Shown here: positions 5,028 to 12,827 of the stretch, one piece after another
Layout of the letters: every line of letters starts with the position of its first letter
How positions within the stretch are numbered: the stretch's first letter is position 1
NCBI GenBank assembly: GCA_002362135.1
Contig: DETO01000012.1
Span: 5,638 to 21,180 of the forward strand
Length of the DNA: 15,543 bases
From: Ruminococcus sp. UBA3286
Lineage (GTDB): Bacteria > Bacillota > Clostridia > Oscillospirales > Ruminococcaceae
Direction: 5' to 3'
The notes under the pieces: model-generated
Databases searched by the model: none
What the model saw: the letters and a program-made list of their open reading frames with translations, nothing else
Told to the model about the DNA's origin: nothing
Translations under genes and position numbers: made by a program

Positions 5028-6536
5028 ATGAACACACTTAAGAAGACATTAGCATTAGTTGCTGCTCTTGCTATGACTGCTACAGCATTTGTTGGATGCG
5101 GAGACGAGGAGAGCTCTTCTTCTTCATCTTCATCCGAATCTTCATCTGAGTCTACACCTGCTGAGGACGAGACATCACCTGCTGAGGGCGACGATTCATC
5201 GTCTGAAGGCGGAGACGATGCTACAGAGGGTCAGATCGACGCTTCTGTTGGTACAGGCGGATCTACATTCACAGTTGCTGCTTGGAACCCTGATGACGTT
5301 CCTTACCTCATCGCTCAGTGGAAGGGTCTTGACTACAAGACAGTTGCTGAGGATCTTGCTAACGACAAGGTTGACGGTATCAAGTTCATCTCATTCGGCG
5401 TAGGCGGCGGCGACGCTTCCGAGAGATACGATCAGATCTTCTCTTCCGGCGACGATCTCGACGTTTACTTCTGCGAGGCTGACTGGGCTCTTAACTACAT
5501 CAACGACGACGAAAAGACTCTTGACCTTGCTAAGCTCGGTCTTACAGATTCTACATGGCCTAACATCTACTCTTACACAGACGATATCGGTAAGTCCGAG
5601 AACGGCGTTCGTAAGGGTATCTCATGGCAGGCAGCAGCAGGCGGCTTCGCTTACAGAGCTGACCTTGCTGAGGAATACCTCGGCGTTAAGTCTCCTGAGG
5701 AAATGCAGGAGCAGGTTGCTGATTGGGATAAGTTCGTAGCAGCAGCTACAACAGTAAGCGAGAAGTCCAACAAGTCTGTTGCTCTTGCTGACTCACTCGG
5801 CGGTCTCTGGCAGGCATTCGCTTGCAGCCGTACAACTCCTTGGGTTAAGGACGACGTTGTTCAGATCGACGACTTCTGCCAGAAGTTCGCTGATACAGCT
5901 AAGGCTCTCTGGGATATCAACGGTGTTACACAGAACGGTCAGTGGACAGATGAGTGGACAGCTTCCGGTGTAAACGGTAACGTTATGGGTTACTTCGTTT
6001 CTACATGGGGCTTCGGCGGATTCTTCCTCGACGCAGCAGGCGGCGCTCCCGATGCAGAGGCTGGCAAGGAAGCTGGCGCTCAGTACGGTAAGTGGGCTCT
6101 CTGCCAGGGACCGACTCCTTACTACTGGGGCGGTACATGGATCGTTGTTAATCCTAAGACAGATAACGGCGAAGAGGCTCGTGACTTCATCATCTCCGCT
6201 ACAGCTGACGAGGCTCAGATGAAGGAGTACGCTGTAAACAAGCCTGAGTATGTAAATAACTCTGCTGTTATGGATGAACTCATTGCTGCTGATACAGTAT
6301 TCAACGAGAGCATCACAGGCAACTTCAAGGATAACCAGAACATCTATGCTACACTTGCAGACAATGCTAAGTCCATCAACTTCAATGGTCTTATCACACC
6401 TTACGATGCAACTTGCAAGACTAAGTTCATCGATGCTGTTAAGGAAACATACGTTACAGGCGGTTCTTGGGATGATACAGTTAACGCATTCAAGGATAAA
6501 GGCGCTGAAGCACTTCCTGACCTCAACTGGGATTAA
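5028..6536 (+). CDS. sugar ABC transporter substrate-binding lipoprotein (CUT1 type)
   Basis: The 502-residue protein opens with a lipoprotein signal, K-K-T-L-A-L-V-A-A-L, ending in TAFVGC with Cys24 as the predicted lipidated residue. A low-complexity acidic/serine linker covers about residues 25-79, including an eight-serine run at 29-36, and tethers the binding domain to the membrane. The remainder has the feel of the family 1 extracellular solute-binding fold (COG1653), many of whose members bind oligosaccharides. It is rich in Trp and Gly, for example SAWNPDD-like and YYWGGTWIVV segments. The substrate is not deducible. Two CUT1 permeases follow. AAGGAGGA precedes the ATG. Codons are strongly biased (GCT/GCA for Ala, AAG for Lys, AAC, GAC, TTC, TAC), unlike most neighbours, as expected for an abundant protein. 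Confidence 0.9.
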   Translation: MNTLKKTLALVAALAMTATAFVGCGDEESSSSSSSSESSSESTPAEDETSPAEGDDSSSEGGDDATEGQIDASVGTGGSTFTVAAWNPDDVPYLIAQWKGLDYKTVAEDLANDKVDGIKFISFGVGGGDASERYDQIFSSGDDLDVYFCEADWALNYINDDEKTLDLAKLGLTDSTWPNIYSYTDDIGKSENGVRKGISWQAAAGGFAYRADLAEEYLGVKSPEEMQEQVADWDKFVAAATTVSEKSNKSVALADSLGGLWQAFACSRTTPWVKDDVVQIDDFCQKFADTAKALWDINGVTQNGQWTDEWTASGVNGNVMGYFVSTWGFGGFFLDAAGGAPDAEAGKEAGAQYGKWALCQGPTPYYWGGTWIVVNPKTDNGEEARDFIISATADEAQMKEYAVNKPEYVNNSAVMDELIAADTVFNESITGNFKDNQNIYATLADNAKSINFNGLITPYDATCKTKFIDAVKETYVTGGSWDDTVNAFKDKGAEALPDLNWD

Positions 6537-6580
6537 TTATTAGTTTTTAACTAATAGTCAGTTTAACTAAAAACAATCAT

Positions 6581-6610
6581 ACCTACGGGATATTTATGTA
6601 TTCCGTAGGT
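6581..6610 (+). terminator. intercistronic hairpin between binding protein and permease genes (attenuating terminator or processing site)
   Basis: ACCTACGG (6581-6588) pairs perfectly with CCGTAGGT (6603-6610), and the stem extends inward with A-U and G-U pairs to about 12 pairs. Downstream is GTGTATTTGTTT, T-rich but not a continuous run, so termination is probably incomplete. An AT-rich TATTAG/CTAATA hairpin (6538-6556) precedes it. Such structures commonly raise binding-protein mRNA above permease mRNA, which is the inferred role here. Confidence 0.6.
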
Positions 6611-6651
6611 GTGTATTTGTTTATCAATAAAATTCCGAGAGGGTGTGTGTT

Positions 6652-7713
6652 ATGGCATCAGCTGCGCAGAGACGTATTAAATCAATCAGCTATGCGAAAT
6701 ATGGCTATCTTTTTATATTGCCGTTTTTTCTTGTTTATTTCTTCTTCCAATTATGGCCTTTGATCAACACATTTATTGTAAGTTTTAAGGGTAATGGTAC
6801 TGCCGATACAAGCAGCCTTTGGGTTGGATTTGACAACTATAAGGATATTTTATTCGGCGGAAACAGATCGGCTAACGCTATTCATGAACGTTTCCTGAGA
6901 TGCTTTGGCAATACTCTTATTTTGTGGATCGGAAACTTTATTCCCCAGATCGCTCTTTCGCTTTCACTTGCAGTATGGTTTACAGAGGCTAACCTTAAGA
7001 TTCCGGGAAAGGGATTCTTTAAGGTAGTTATGTATCTTCCTAATATTATTACAGCTGCTTCCGTTGCTGTACTCTTCCTTCAGCTTTGCGGACAGTCGCA
7101 GGATTCTCCCGGCGCTTTGAATATGTTCTTCAGCAAGATCGGTCTTGTAGACTATGATCCGATGTCGAAAAAGTATGATACTATTCAATTCATTGAGGGC
7201 TGCTGGCAGTCAAGAGGCGTTGTAATGTTCATTCAGACATGGATGTGGTTCGGTAATACCATGATCATGCTCATGTCAGGTATTCAGGGTATCAACCCTT
7301 CGCTTTTCGAGGCAGCAAGCATCGATGGTGCAACTTCAGGACAGGTTTTCAGAAAGATCACTCTGCCCCTCCTTACACCTATCATGGCTTATACTCTCGT
7401 TACATCTATGATCGGTGGTCTCCAGATGTTCGATATTCCTTATCTCTATCATAAGGATCCGAATAAAACCAGTAAAAACGTTGAGACCGTTGCCGTTATG
7501 ATCTTCGAATATTTCCATAAGCCCGGTAAACAGCAGAAGATGGGATATGCCGGCGCTATCTCCGTACTCCTCTTCTTCGTAACTCTTGTTCTCGGTCTTA
7601 TTTCCTTCTACATGACGCGTGATAAGGACGAGATCGCTAAGAAGAAGCAGAGAAAGAAGATCGCTAAACAGCTTAAGCAGGAAAGTAAACAGTTTGGAGG
7701 TTTTTCAATATGA
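6652..7713 (+). CDS. sugar ABC transporter permease, MalF/UgpA type
   Basis: The 353-residue inner-membrane permease has about six hydrophobic segments, from YLFILPFFLVYFFF near the N-terminus to VLLFFVTLVLGLISFYM near the C-terminus. The cytoplasmic coupling loop shows the EAA signature EAASIDGATSGQVFRKITLP (residues about 220-239), the docking site for the ATPase subunit. I place the start at ATG 6652 rather than the in-frame GTG at 6643 because GAGAGGG (6637-6643) is spaced 8 bases from the ATG and overlaps the GTG. The C-terminal tail is Lys-rich. It ends in a 4-base ATGA overlap with the second permease, so the two are translationally coupled. It would form the channel as a heterodimer with that protein. 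Confidence 0.93.
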   Translation: MASAAQRRIKSISYAKYGYLFILPFFLVYFFFQLWPLINTFIVSFKGNGTADTSSLWVGFDNYKDILFGGNRSANAIHERFLRCFGNTLILWIGNFIPQIALSLSLAVWFTEANLKIPGKGFFKVVMYLPNIITAASVAVLFLQLCGQSQDSPGALNMFFSKIGLVDYDPMSKKYDTIQFIEGCWQSRGVVMFIQTWMWFGNTMIMLMSGIQGINPSLFEAASIDGATSGQVFRKITLPLLTPIMAYTLVTSMIGGLQMFDIPYLYHKDPNKTSKNVETVAVMIFEYFHKPGKQQKMGYAGAISVLLFFVTLVLGLISFYMTRDKDEIAKKKQRKKIAKQLKQESKQFGGFSI

Positions 7714-8603
7714 GCAAAATGAATAAAGTATATGGAGAACCAAAGAGCAATTACACTGCTAAATTAAAGATCAAGTCGGCTATTCTGTTTGTATGGTTTG
7801 TTATTCTTACAATCATCTGTCTGCTTCCTCTTTATATGCTTATTATTAACGCATCTCATTCAAGTTCCGATATTTCAAACGGTCTTCACCTTTTACCCGG
7901 CAAGTTCTTCGGAATCAACTTCAAGACTGTTGTTTCGGGCGAAATGAAGCTCTATTTTGACGCGTTCAACGGTTACAAGAACAGCTTGATCATTACTTGC
8001 TGCTCATGCATACTTACAGTTTTCTTCTCAGCTATGACCGCTTACGGCATTCACGTATATGACTTCAAGATCAAGGAAGCTTCATATACAGTTATCCTGC
8101 TCGTAATGATGATTCCTGTACAGGTTACATCTGCCGGTTTCGTAGCTTTCATGAACAAGATCGGACTTCTTAACTCCTACATTCCGCTTATCATTCCTGC
8201 AATTGCAGCTCCTGCGGTTGTATACTTCATGCGTTCTTACATGAAGTCATCGTTCCCGCTCGACATCGTTGAAGCGGCTCGTATTGACGGATGCGGCGAG
8301 TACAGAACCTTCGTTTCCATTGCGATTCCTATGATGAAGCCTGCTATCGCAGTTCAGGCGATCTTCGCTTTCATTGCAAGCTGGAACAACTTCTATACGC
8401 CTTCAATGATTCTCGTTGATGGTAATACCAAGAAAAAGACACTTCCTATGATGGTACAGGCGCTTCAGTCTTCAGATACTCTGAATGATAACGGTGCAAA
8501 ATACATGGCTATTGCTCTTAGTATTATTCCTATCGTCATTGCATATGTGTTCCTTTCAAGATTTATCATCGCAGGCGTTGCACTCGGTGGTGTAAAGGAA
8601 TAA
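7710..8603 (+). CDS. sugar ABC transporter permease, MalG/UgpE type
   Basis: The 297-residue protein has about six membrane spans, with the first at roughly residues 23-47 (ILFVWFVILTIICLLPLYML). The EAA loop reads VEAARIDGCGEYRTFVSIAIP (E188-P207), and the protein ends in the group's usual short tail (FIIAGVALGGVKE). It pairs with the upstream permease, whose stop codon overlaps this ATG. No ATPase gene follows; the operon ends at strong terminators. This is common for CUT1 systems in Firmicutes, which share one MsmK/MsmX-type ATPase encoded elsewhere. Substrate specificity cannot be read from the sequence. Confidence 0.93.
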   Translation: MSKMNKVYGEPKSNYTAKLKIKSAILFVWFVILTIICLLPLYMLIINASHSSSDISNGLHLLPGKFFGINFKTVVSGEMKLYFDAFNGYKNSLIITCCSCILTVFFSAMTAYGIHVYDFKIKEASYTVILLVMMIPVQVTSAGFVAFMNKIGLLNSYIPLIIPAIAAPAVVYFMRSYMKSSFPLDIVEAARIDGCGEYRTFVSIAIPMMKPAIAVQAIFAFIASWNNFYTPSMILVDGNTKKKTLPMMVQALQSSDTLNDNGAKYMAIALSIIPIVIAYVFLSRFIIAGVALGGVKE

Positions 8604-8614
8604 TTTCAAAAATC

Positions 8615-8642
8615 AACAGCACACTTCGGTGTGCTGTTTTTT
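8615..8642 (+). terminator. intrinsic terminator of the ABC operon
   Basis: AACAGCACAC (8615-8624), a TTCG tetraloop, GTGTGCTG (8629-8636) and six T residues (8637-8642) make a textbook rho-independent terminator 11 bases after the permease stop codon. Confidence 0.95.
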
Positions 8643-8644
8643 AT

Positions 8645-8670
8645 GGGCATCGGATTTCCGATGCCCTTTT
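8645..8670 (+). terminator. second, tandem intrinsic terminator
   Basis: GGGCATCGGA (8645-8654) and TCCGATGCCC (8657-8666) form a perfect 10-bp stem followed by TTTT. It starts 3 bases after the first terminator's T-run. The pair should insulate the sporulation operon from transporter transcription. Confidence 0.85.
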
Positions 8671-8700
8671 GTCATATGAACAGAAATAACTGAATATGAT
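8671..8700 (+). promoter_or_regulatory. candidate sigma-E-type promoter for the spoIIIA operon
   Basis: GTCATAT (8671-8677) resembles the -35 element of the mother-cell sigma factor E, and AATATGAT (8693-8700) matches about 6 of 8 positions of its CATAYAAT-like -10, with 15 bases between. It sits immediately after the tandem terminators and 21 bases before the spoIIIAA ATG. In Bacillus subtilis the spoIIIA operon is sigma-E dependent. The match is by eye, against a consensus from another lineage. Confidence 0.5.
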
Positions 8701-8721
8701 ATAGGGAAAGGGGAGACGGCA

Positions 8722-9630
8722 ATGAAGGAATGTACAAGCTACGAGATCATCAGCGAATATATGCCGGCAGCGGTCAGAAAAGCTATGGCTCGCGTATCGG
8801 AACGGGAAAAGGAGCGCATAAGTGAAATTCGCCTGTACAGCGGTCGCGCGCCGATCTATGTTTATCCCGATAAAATCAAATATCTTACTGAAAATGGTTT
8901 GACAGGCAGCAGAGTTAATACGGCTATTCTGAATGTCAGCGCTCAGGAGGTGCGTGGCGTAGTTGATGCGCTTTGCCATTATTCACTTCACACATATCAG
9001 CGCGAAATGAAGCAGGGGTATTTCGTTTTGCGTAACGGGATTCGCGTTGGAATGTCGGGTACATATTCGGACGGCGGAGTGATTACTGATGCGTGCGGAT
9101 TGAATTTCAGGCTGGCGAGAAATATAAACGGCTGCGGTCAGATAATTTTCGATAAGATTATAAACGAGTCCTGCGGCGTGTTAATTTGCGGCGGAGTTAA
9201 TTCGGGAAAAACAACAGTTTTACGTGATCTTTGTCGTCTTATCGGGAGCTGGCGCAAGGTTTCGCTTATTGATGAGCGCAATGAGATAGCCTGCGTTCAG
9301 AATGGAATCCCCATGAATGACGTCGGCGCACTGACTGATATTCTGTCTGGATGCAGCCGTTCAAGGGGAATAATTTCTGCGATACGAACTTTATCGCCTG
9401 ATTATATTTTTTGCGATGAGATCTCAACAGCGGAAGATCTGGCTGCGATTACCGAAAGTGCAGGGAGCGGAGTGAAATTCTGCGCAACGGTACATGGGGT
9501 AAATTGGAATGAGATAATTTCGGGCGAGATGGCGGAAAATCTTGTAAGGCAGAAAATGTTCAAATATGCGGCGATCTTGCATGGCGCAGATGATCCGGGG
9601 AAAATTCGCGAGATAAGAAAACTTTTTTAA
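8722..9630 (+). CDS. spoIIIAA: stage III sporulation protein AA, secretion-type ATPase
   Basis: The 302-residue cytoplasmic protein belongs to the VirB11/GspE-like ATPase group. The Walker A motif is GGVNSGKTT (157-165), Walker B is DYIFCDEIS (about 227-235), and DERNE (184-188) and TVHG (His259) fit the conserved motifs of this family. In Bacillus, SpoIIIAA is a mother-cell ATPase needed for the SpoIIIA-SpoIIQ feeding channel that sustains forespore gene expression after engulfment. The start is ATG 8722 behind AAAGGGGAG. It is first in an eight-gene cluster with spoIIIAB 15 bases downstream. Length is close to the roughly 307 residues usual for the family. Confidence 0.96.
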   Translation: MKECTSYEIISEYMPAAVRKAMARVSEREKERISEIRLYSGRAPIYVYPDKIKYLTENGLTGSRVNTAILNVSAQEVRGVVDALCHYSLHTYQREMKQGYFVLRNGIRVGMSGTYSDGGVITDACGLNFRLARNINGCGQIIFDKIINESCGVLICGGVNSGKTTVLRDLCRLIGSWRKVSLIDERNEIACVQNGIPMNDVGALTDILSGCSRSRGIISAIRTLSPDYIFCDEISTAEDLAAITESAGSGVKFCATVHGVNWNEIISGEMAENLVRQKMFKYAAILHGADDPGKIREIRKLF

Positions 9631-9645
9631 AAGAGGAGGAGTGAA

Positions 9646-10152
9646 ATGCTTATAAAAATTTTATCCGCCGTGGCTGCTACGGTTATTGGCGGCGTTATCG
9701 GAGCTGCGCAGGCGGACAAACTGTCGGAATCACGGAAAAATTGTACTGAGATCGGAGAAATGCTTCATCGCACCGTATTTGCAATAGAATACCGCAGCGA
9801 CGATGTTTATGCGATATGTCGGCGATTAAAAGCCGATTCCGATCTTAGTCGTCTGACGTTTTTGAAAGAGCTTCCCGAAGAATACGTGTGCGGTCAGGAT
9901 TTTCGTGAAATGTGGGATAGAGCTGTGATCTCGCAAAAAAATTTCGGAGAAGATGAAAAGGAGATACTTTTCCGATGCGGAGGGATAATCGGAAAAAGCG
10001 ACGCAGGCGGACAGATCGCAATGCTTGGGGAATTACAGGAAAAAATCCGAAAAATCGAGGAACAGCGCGGAGAAACGGCATTGAAAAAAGGCAGACTTTA
10101 TCGAAGCGCAGGACTGCTTTTCGGGATCATGGCAGGAATTATTGTGATTTAG
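9646..10152 (+). CDS. spoIIIAB: stage III sporulation protein AB
   Basis: The 168-residue protein has a hydrophobic N-terminal anchor (about 3-21), a charged helical middle, and a C-terminal membrane segment (GLLFGIMAGIIVI). Its size and layout fit SpoIIIAB, which resembles the GspF type II secretion membrane platform protein and probably contacts the SpoIIIAA ATPase. The N-terminal region after the anchor, including EIGEMLHRTVFAIEYRSDDVYAICRRL, matches the family pattern. It follows AGAGGAGGAG with good spacing. Identity also rests on its fixed place between AA and AC. Confidence 0.93.
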   Translation: MLIKILSAVAATVIGGVIGAAQADKLSESRKNCTEIGEMLHRTVFAIEYRSDDVYAICRRLKADSDLSRLTFLKELPEEYVCGQDFREMWDRAVISQKNFGEDEKEILFRCGGIIGKSDAGGQIAMLGELQEKIRKIEEQRGETALKKGRLYRSAGLLFGIMAGIIVI

Positions 10153-10165
10153 AAAGGACGAGCCG

Positions 10166-10363
10166 ATGGATATAGATTTAATATTCAAAATTGCCGGAAC
10201 GGGGATAATCGTCGCCGTTCTGAATCTCGTGCTGAAACGCGCCGAGCGCGAAGAACAGGCAATGATGACGACTCTTGCAGGATTGATAGTTGTTCTTGTG
10301 TTGATAGTGGAAGAGATCGGAGGACTGTTTGAAACAGTCAAAACGGTATTCGGCTTATGGTAG
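10166..10363 (+). CDS. spoIIIAC: stage III sporulation protein AC
   Basis: This is a 65-residue small membrane protein with two hydrophobic segments, FKIAGTGIIVAVLNLVL and LAGLIVVLVLIVEEIGGLF, separated by a charged loop KRAEREEQAMM. That is the compact SpoIIIAC fold. The family's membrane components AC, AD and AE are thought to build the transmembrane part of the feeding apparatus. The start is ATG 10166 behind AAAGGACGAG. Its stop overlaps the start of spoIIIAD by 7 bases, so translation is likely coupled. Confidence 0.95.
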   Translation: MDIDLIFKIAGTGIIVAVLNLVLKRAEREEQAMMTTLAGLIVVLVLIVEEIGGLFETVKTVFGLW

Positions 10364-10746
10364 ACAGATCCCTGATCACCGCGGTTTTTTGCGTATCGGC
10401 GGCAATATTGGCGGTTTTGCTTCGGCAGCATTGCAGAGAGCAATCCATGATGATAGCTCTCGCCGCCTGCGCAGGAGTTGTAGGAAGTTTTTTGGCAATA
10501 TTAAGTCCGATGGCGTCAGAACTTCGGGATATATTTAATAATGCCGGAATATCCGACAGCTATCTGAATCTGATCTTTAAAGCAACGGCGGTATGCCTGA
10601 TCACGCAGATAACGGCTGAACTCTGCCGTGACAGCGGAGAATCCGCGATCGCTTCGGCAGCGGAAATATGGGGGCGCGGAGCGATCGCCTACATAAGCCT
10701 TCCGCTGATAAGATCGCTTCTTGAACAGATCGCTGAAATCATCTGA
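10357..10746 (+). CDS. spoIIIAD: stage III sporulation protein AD
   Basis: The 129-residue polytopic membrane protein is similar in style to SpoIIIAC but twice as long, as is usual. It has hydrophobic stretches at the N-terminus (LITAVFCVSAAILAVLL), at MMIALAACAGVVGSFLAIL, and at the C-terminus. The middle motif SYLNLIFKATAVCLITQITAELCRDSGE is typical of the family, notably the T-x-C-R-D-x-G-E portion. The ATG lies inside the last codons of spoIIIAC. No separate strong ribosome-binding site is evident, which fits coupling. Confidence 0.95.
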   Translation: MVDRSLITAVFCVSAAILAVLLRQHCREQSMMIALAACAGVVGSFLAILSPMASELRDIFNNAGISDSYLNLIFKATAVCLITQITAELCRDSGESAIASAAEIWGRGAIAYISLPLIRSLLEQIAEII

Positions 10747-10754
10747 GGTGGAAT

Positions 10755-11846
10755 ATGAAAATAACAGCAGCAATTTTTACGGCATTAATGACGGTAATTC
10801 TGTGTATTGCGCCGCTGACGGCTTATGCGGAGGAGGATGTCGACTATGGCGAGGAGATATCCGCGGAGATCGACGGATTGCTGAACGACTATGATCTTGG
10901 CTTTTCCATAGACGAAATCGACGATCTGTCGTTCAGCGAACTTGTGTCGGCGCTGTGGGAATGCGTTGCGTCGCGTATCGAAGCGCCCTTGCGGATTCTT
11001 TGCTCGGTTTTTCTGGTAATAATTTTCACTTCATTTACGCGTTCGATGGGCGGTGGAGCGATCTCGAAGGCGTCGGAAGAAGTTTACGGAATGGTCTGCG
11101 TAATGGCTGCCGTCACCGTGATCGTTCCGCAGCTTTTGGTGGTTTACGGTGAGATTCTCGAAACATTGCAGATCAGCGGCGGATTTCTGCTTGTATACGT
11201 GCCGATTTTCTCGGCAGTTTCCGTTGCCTGCGGAAGCTTTACATCGGCTGGAGTTTATCATATGTCGATGCTCGGCGCGTCGGAGATGATCGTCAAGCTG
11301 TGCGAAAGCTATTTTATGCCGATACTTGGTCTTATGTCGGGATTGACGGTCACGGGCAGCATTTTCCCGAACCAGTCGCTTGACAGTCTGGTGAATCTCA
11401 TGAAAAAGGGCATAACGTTGGTTATCTCGCTGCTTATGTCTCTTTTCGTCGGATTTGTAACGCTGAAATGCACTATAAGCGGCAAGGCTGACGGAGCGGC
11501 TGCAAAAACGGTAAAAATGATGGTATCGGGATTCATTCCCATAGTCGGCAATTCGGTATCTGACGCCTATTCAACAGTAAAGGGCAGCTTTGAGGTTATT
11601 GGCGGAACCGTCGGAGCGGCGGGAATAATTGCTATCGTCATGATGATCTTGCCAAAACTGCTCGAAGTCATGATTTATCGTGCGGTCGTATGGATAGGAG
11701 CAGCAGCGGCGGATATATTCTCGGCAGGCGCAGTTTCAAAGCTTCTGAAAGGCTTCGACAGCGGACTTGCTATCGCTCAATGCGTGATGATCTGCTATTC
11801 TGTCATATTCATTTTCTGTTCGGCAATTCTGATGCAGACGTTCTGA
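10755..11846 (+). CDS. spoIIIAE: stage III sporulation protein AE
   Basis: The 363-residue membrane protein has an N-terminal signal sequence (cleavage plausible after TAYA, about residue 25). A short acidic extracytoplasmic region follows, and then many hydrophobic segments through the C-terminus. Family-like blocks include YVPIFSAVSVACGSFTSAGVYH, SVSDAYSTVKGS and GFDSGLAIAQCVMI. SpoIIIAE is the large multispanning subunit of the SpoIIIA complex in the mother-cell membrane surrounding the forespore. GAGGTG precedes ATG 10755, and gaps to its neighbours are 8 and 9 bases. It is slightly shorter than the roughly 390 residues common in Bacillus. Confidence 0.95.
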   Translation: MKITAAIFTALMTVILCIAPLTAYAEEDVDYGEEISAEIDGLLNDYDLGFSIDEIDDLSFSELVSALWECVASRIEAPLRILCSVFLVIIFTSFTRSMGGGAISKASEEVYGMVCVMAAVTVIVPQLLVVYGEILETLQISGGFLLVYVPIFSAVSVACGSFTSAGVYHMSMLGASEMIVKLCESYFMPILGLMSGLTVTGSIFPNQSLDSLVNLMKKGITLVISLLMSLFVGFVTLKCTISGKADGAAAKTVKMMVSGFIPIVGNSVSDAYSTVKGSFEVIGGTVGAAGIIAIVMMILPKLLEVMIYRAVVWIGAAAADIFSAGAVSKLLKGFDSGLAIAQCVMICYSVIFIFCSAILMQTF

Positions 11847-11855
11847 GGTGATCAT

Positions 11856-12317
11856 ATGGAAAGTGTAAGAGCCGCAGTTATTGCGGTATGTACGATATCC
11901 GCCGTGAAGTGCATTATCGGTAGCATTGCGGCGGCGTCTAAATTGAAAGGTCAGATAGCGTTCATGCTCGATCTCATTCTTGCAGTAGTGATGCTGCTTC
12001 CCATTGTAAATGGATTCAGGGAATTCAGCTTTCCCGAAATAAGCGATTATCGAATGGCTGAATATGACAGCACAGACGACGTTTATGCAGCTTCTCTTAT
12101 AGCACAGACCGAGAAAAATGTGGAAGATGTGCTGATGGAGCAGATAACGGCTGTCGGGATATCCTGCGAAAAAATTGAAGCCGAGGTTAATATTTTTGCG
12201 GATCACAGCATATCTATTACTAAGGTGACAGTCACATCGGAGGATTTTGAAGCGGCGTCTGAGATCGTAAAAAACAGTCTGGGCAGCGAAACGGAGGTAA
12301 TCAATGGAGCTGTTTAA
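11856..12317 (+). CDS. spoIIIAF: stage III sporulation protein AF
   Basis: The 153-residue protein has two N-terminal membrane segments (about 5-27 and 33-48) and a soluble C-terminal domain. That domain has the beta-alpha-beta style of the ring-building family (for example KIEAEVNIFADHSISITKVTVT). In Bacillus, AF, AG and AH form stacked rings in the intermembrane space. The start is ATG 11856 after GAGGTG. Its end overlaps the spoIIIAG start by 14 bases. The family is weakly conserved, so position in the operon adds much to the call. Confidence 0.92.
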   Translation: MESVRAAVIAVCTISAVKCIIGSIAAASKLKGQIAFMLDLILAVVMLLPIVNGFREFSFPEISDYRMAEYDSTDDVYAASLIAQTEKNVEDVLMEQITAVGISCEKIEAEVNIFADHSISITKVTVTSEDFEAASEIVKNSLGSETEVINGAV

Positions 12318-12825
12318 AAAAATAGGAGATCTTTGGCGGAATAAAAAAACTACTGTTGTGACGGCGCTTGGAGCTGTTGGGCTGCTGCTGATAATGATTT
12401 CATCGATTCTGCCGGACAAAAAGCAGTCAGCCGAGCAGAACTCCCCTAAGACGGAGATCACGGCTGCTGAAAGTTATTGCCGTGAGACCGAAAAGCGTCT
12501 GGAAGATTTTCTTGAAAAGATCGAGGGCGCAGGGAACGTTGAAGTTTATCTTACGGTAGGAAGCGGCGAAAGGTATGTTTATGCAGCGGAGGAAAAGAAA
12601 GCTGTGTCAGAAAATAAAGTGGAAAGGGATGAGAAATACGTTCTGATCGGTGGAGGGAGCGAGCGTGAGCCACTGATCGAAAAAGTTGAGACGCCCGAGA
12701 TAACGGGAGCGGTAATTATATGTTCGGGCTGCGACAGCCCTCTGGTAGAGGAACGGATCTACAAAGCCGTTTCAGCCGCACTTGGAATTTCAACAATGAA
12801 AATATATGTATCAAAAGGAGCATAA
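12304..12825 (+). CDS. spoIIIAG: stage III sporulation protein AG (short form)
   Basis: The 173-residue protein has a cytoplasmic stub, one membrane segment (about 17-36) and a C-terminal ring-building domain. Two family-typical strands are VEVYLTVGSGERYVYA and ITGAVIICSGCDSPLVEERI, followed by AVSAALGI and KIYVSK. SpoIIIAG forms a large ring in the channel between mother cell and forespore. It is shorter than the 229-residue Bacillus protein; the loss appears to lie in the region between the two strand blocks (about residues 95-130). The ATG lies inside the end of spoIIIAF, with GGAGG just upstream (about 12292-12297). Confidence 0.93.
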   Translation: MELFKKIGDLWRNKKTTVVTALGAVGLLLIMISSILPDKKQSAEQNSPKTEITAAESYCRETEKRLEDFLEKIEGAGNVEVYLTVGSGERYVYAAEEKKAVSENKVERDEKYVLIGGGSEREPLIEKVETPEITGAVIICSGCDSPLVEERIYKAVSAALGISTMKIYVSKGA

Positions 12826-12827
12826 TT

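Noticed and set aside
5110..5212. Serine/acidic codon repeats as a tandem-repeat element or recombination site
   Set aside because: The repetition is that of a low-complexity lipoprotein linker with mixed serine codons, a common feature of Gram-positive binding proteins.
6643..6651. GTG at 6643 as the start of the first permease
   Set aside because: It overlaps the Shine-Dalgarno GAGAGGG, which is correctly spaced for ATG 6652.
8645..8670. Second palindrome as a regulator site for spoIIIA
   Set aside because: A perfect 10-bp GC-rich stem followed directly by TTTT is better explained as a tandem terminator.
11736..12461. 241-codon open frame on the minus strand
   Set aside because: It is antisense to spoIIIAE, AF and AG, which are certain genes. 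The composition is Cys-, His- and Tyr-rich in the manner of reversed coding DNA.
12720..12827. N-terminally extended SpoIIIAH starting at TTG 12720
   Set aside because: The extension lies inside spoIIIAG, encodes no family sequence, and a strong site (AAAAGGAG) precedes ATG 12828, where the normal membrane anchor begins.
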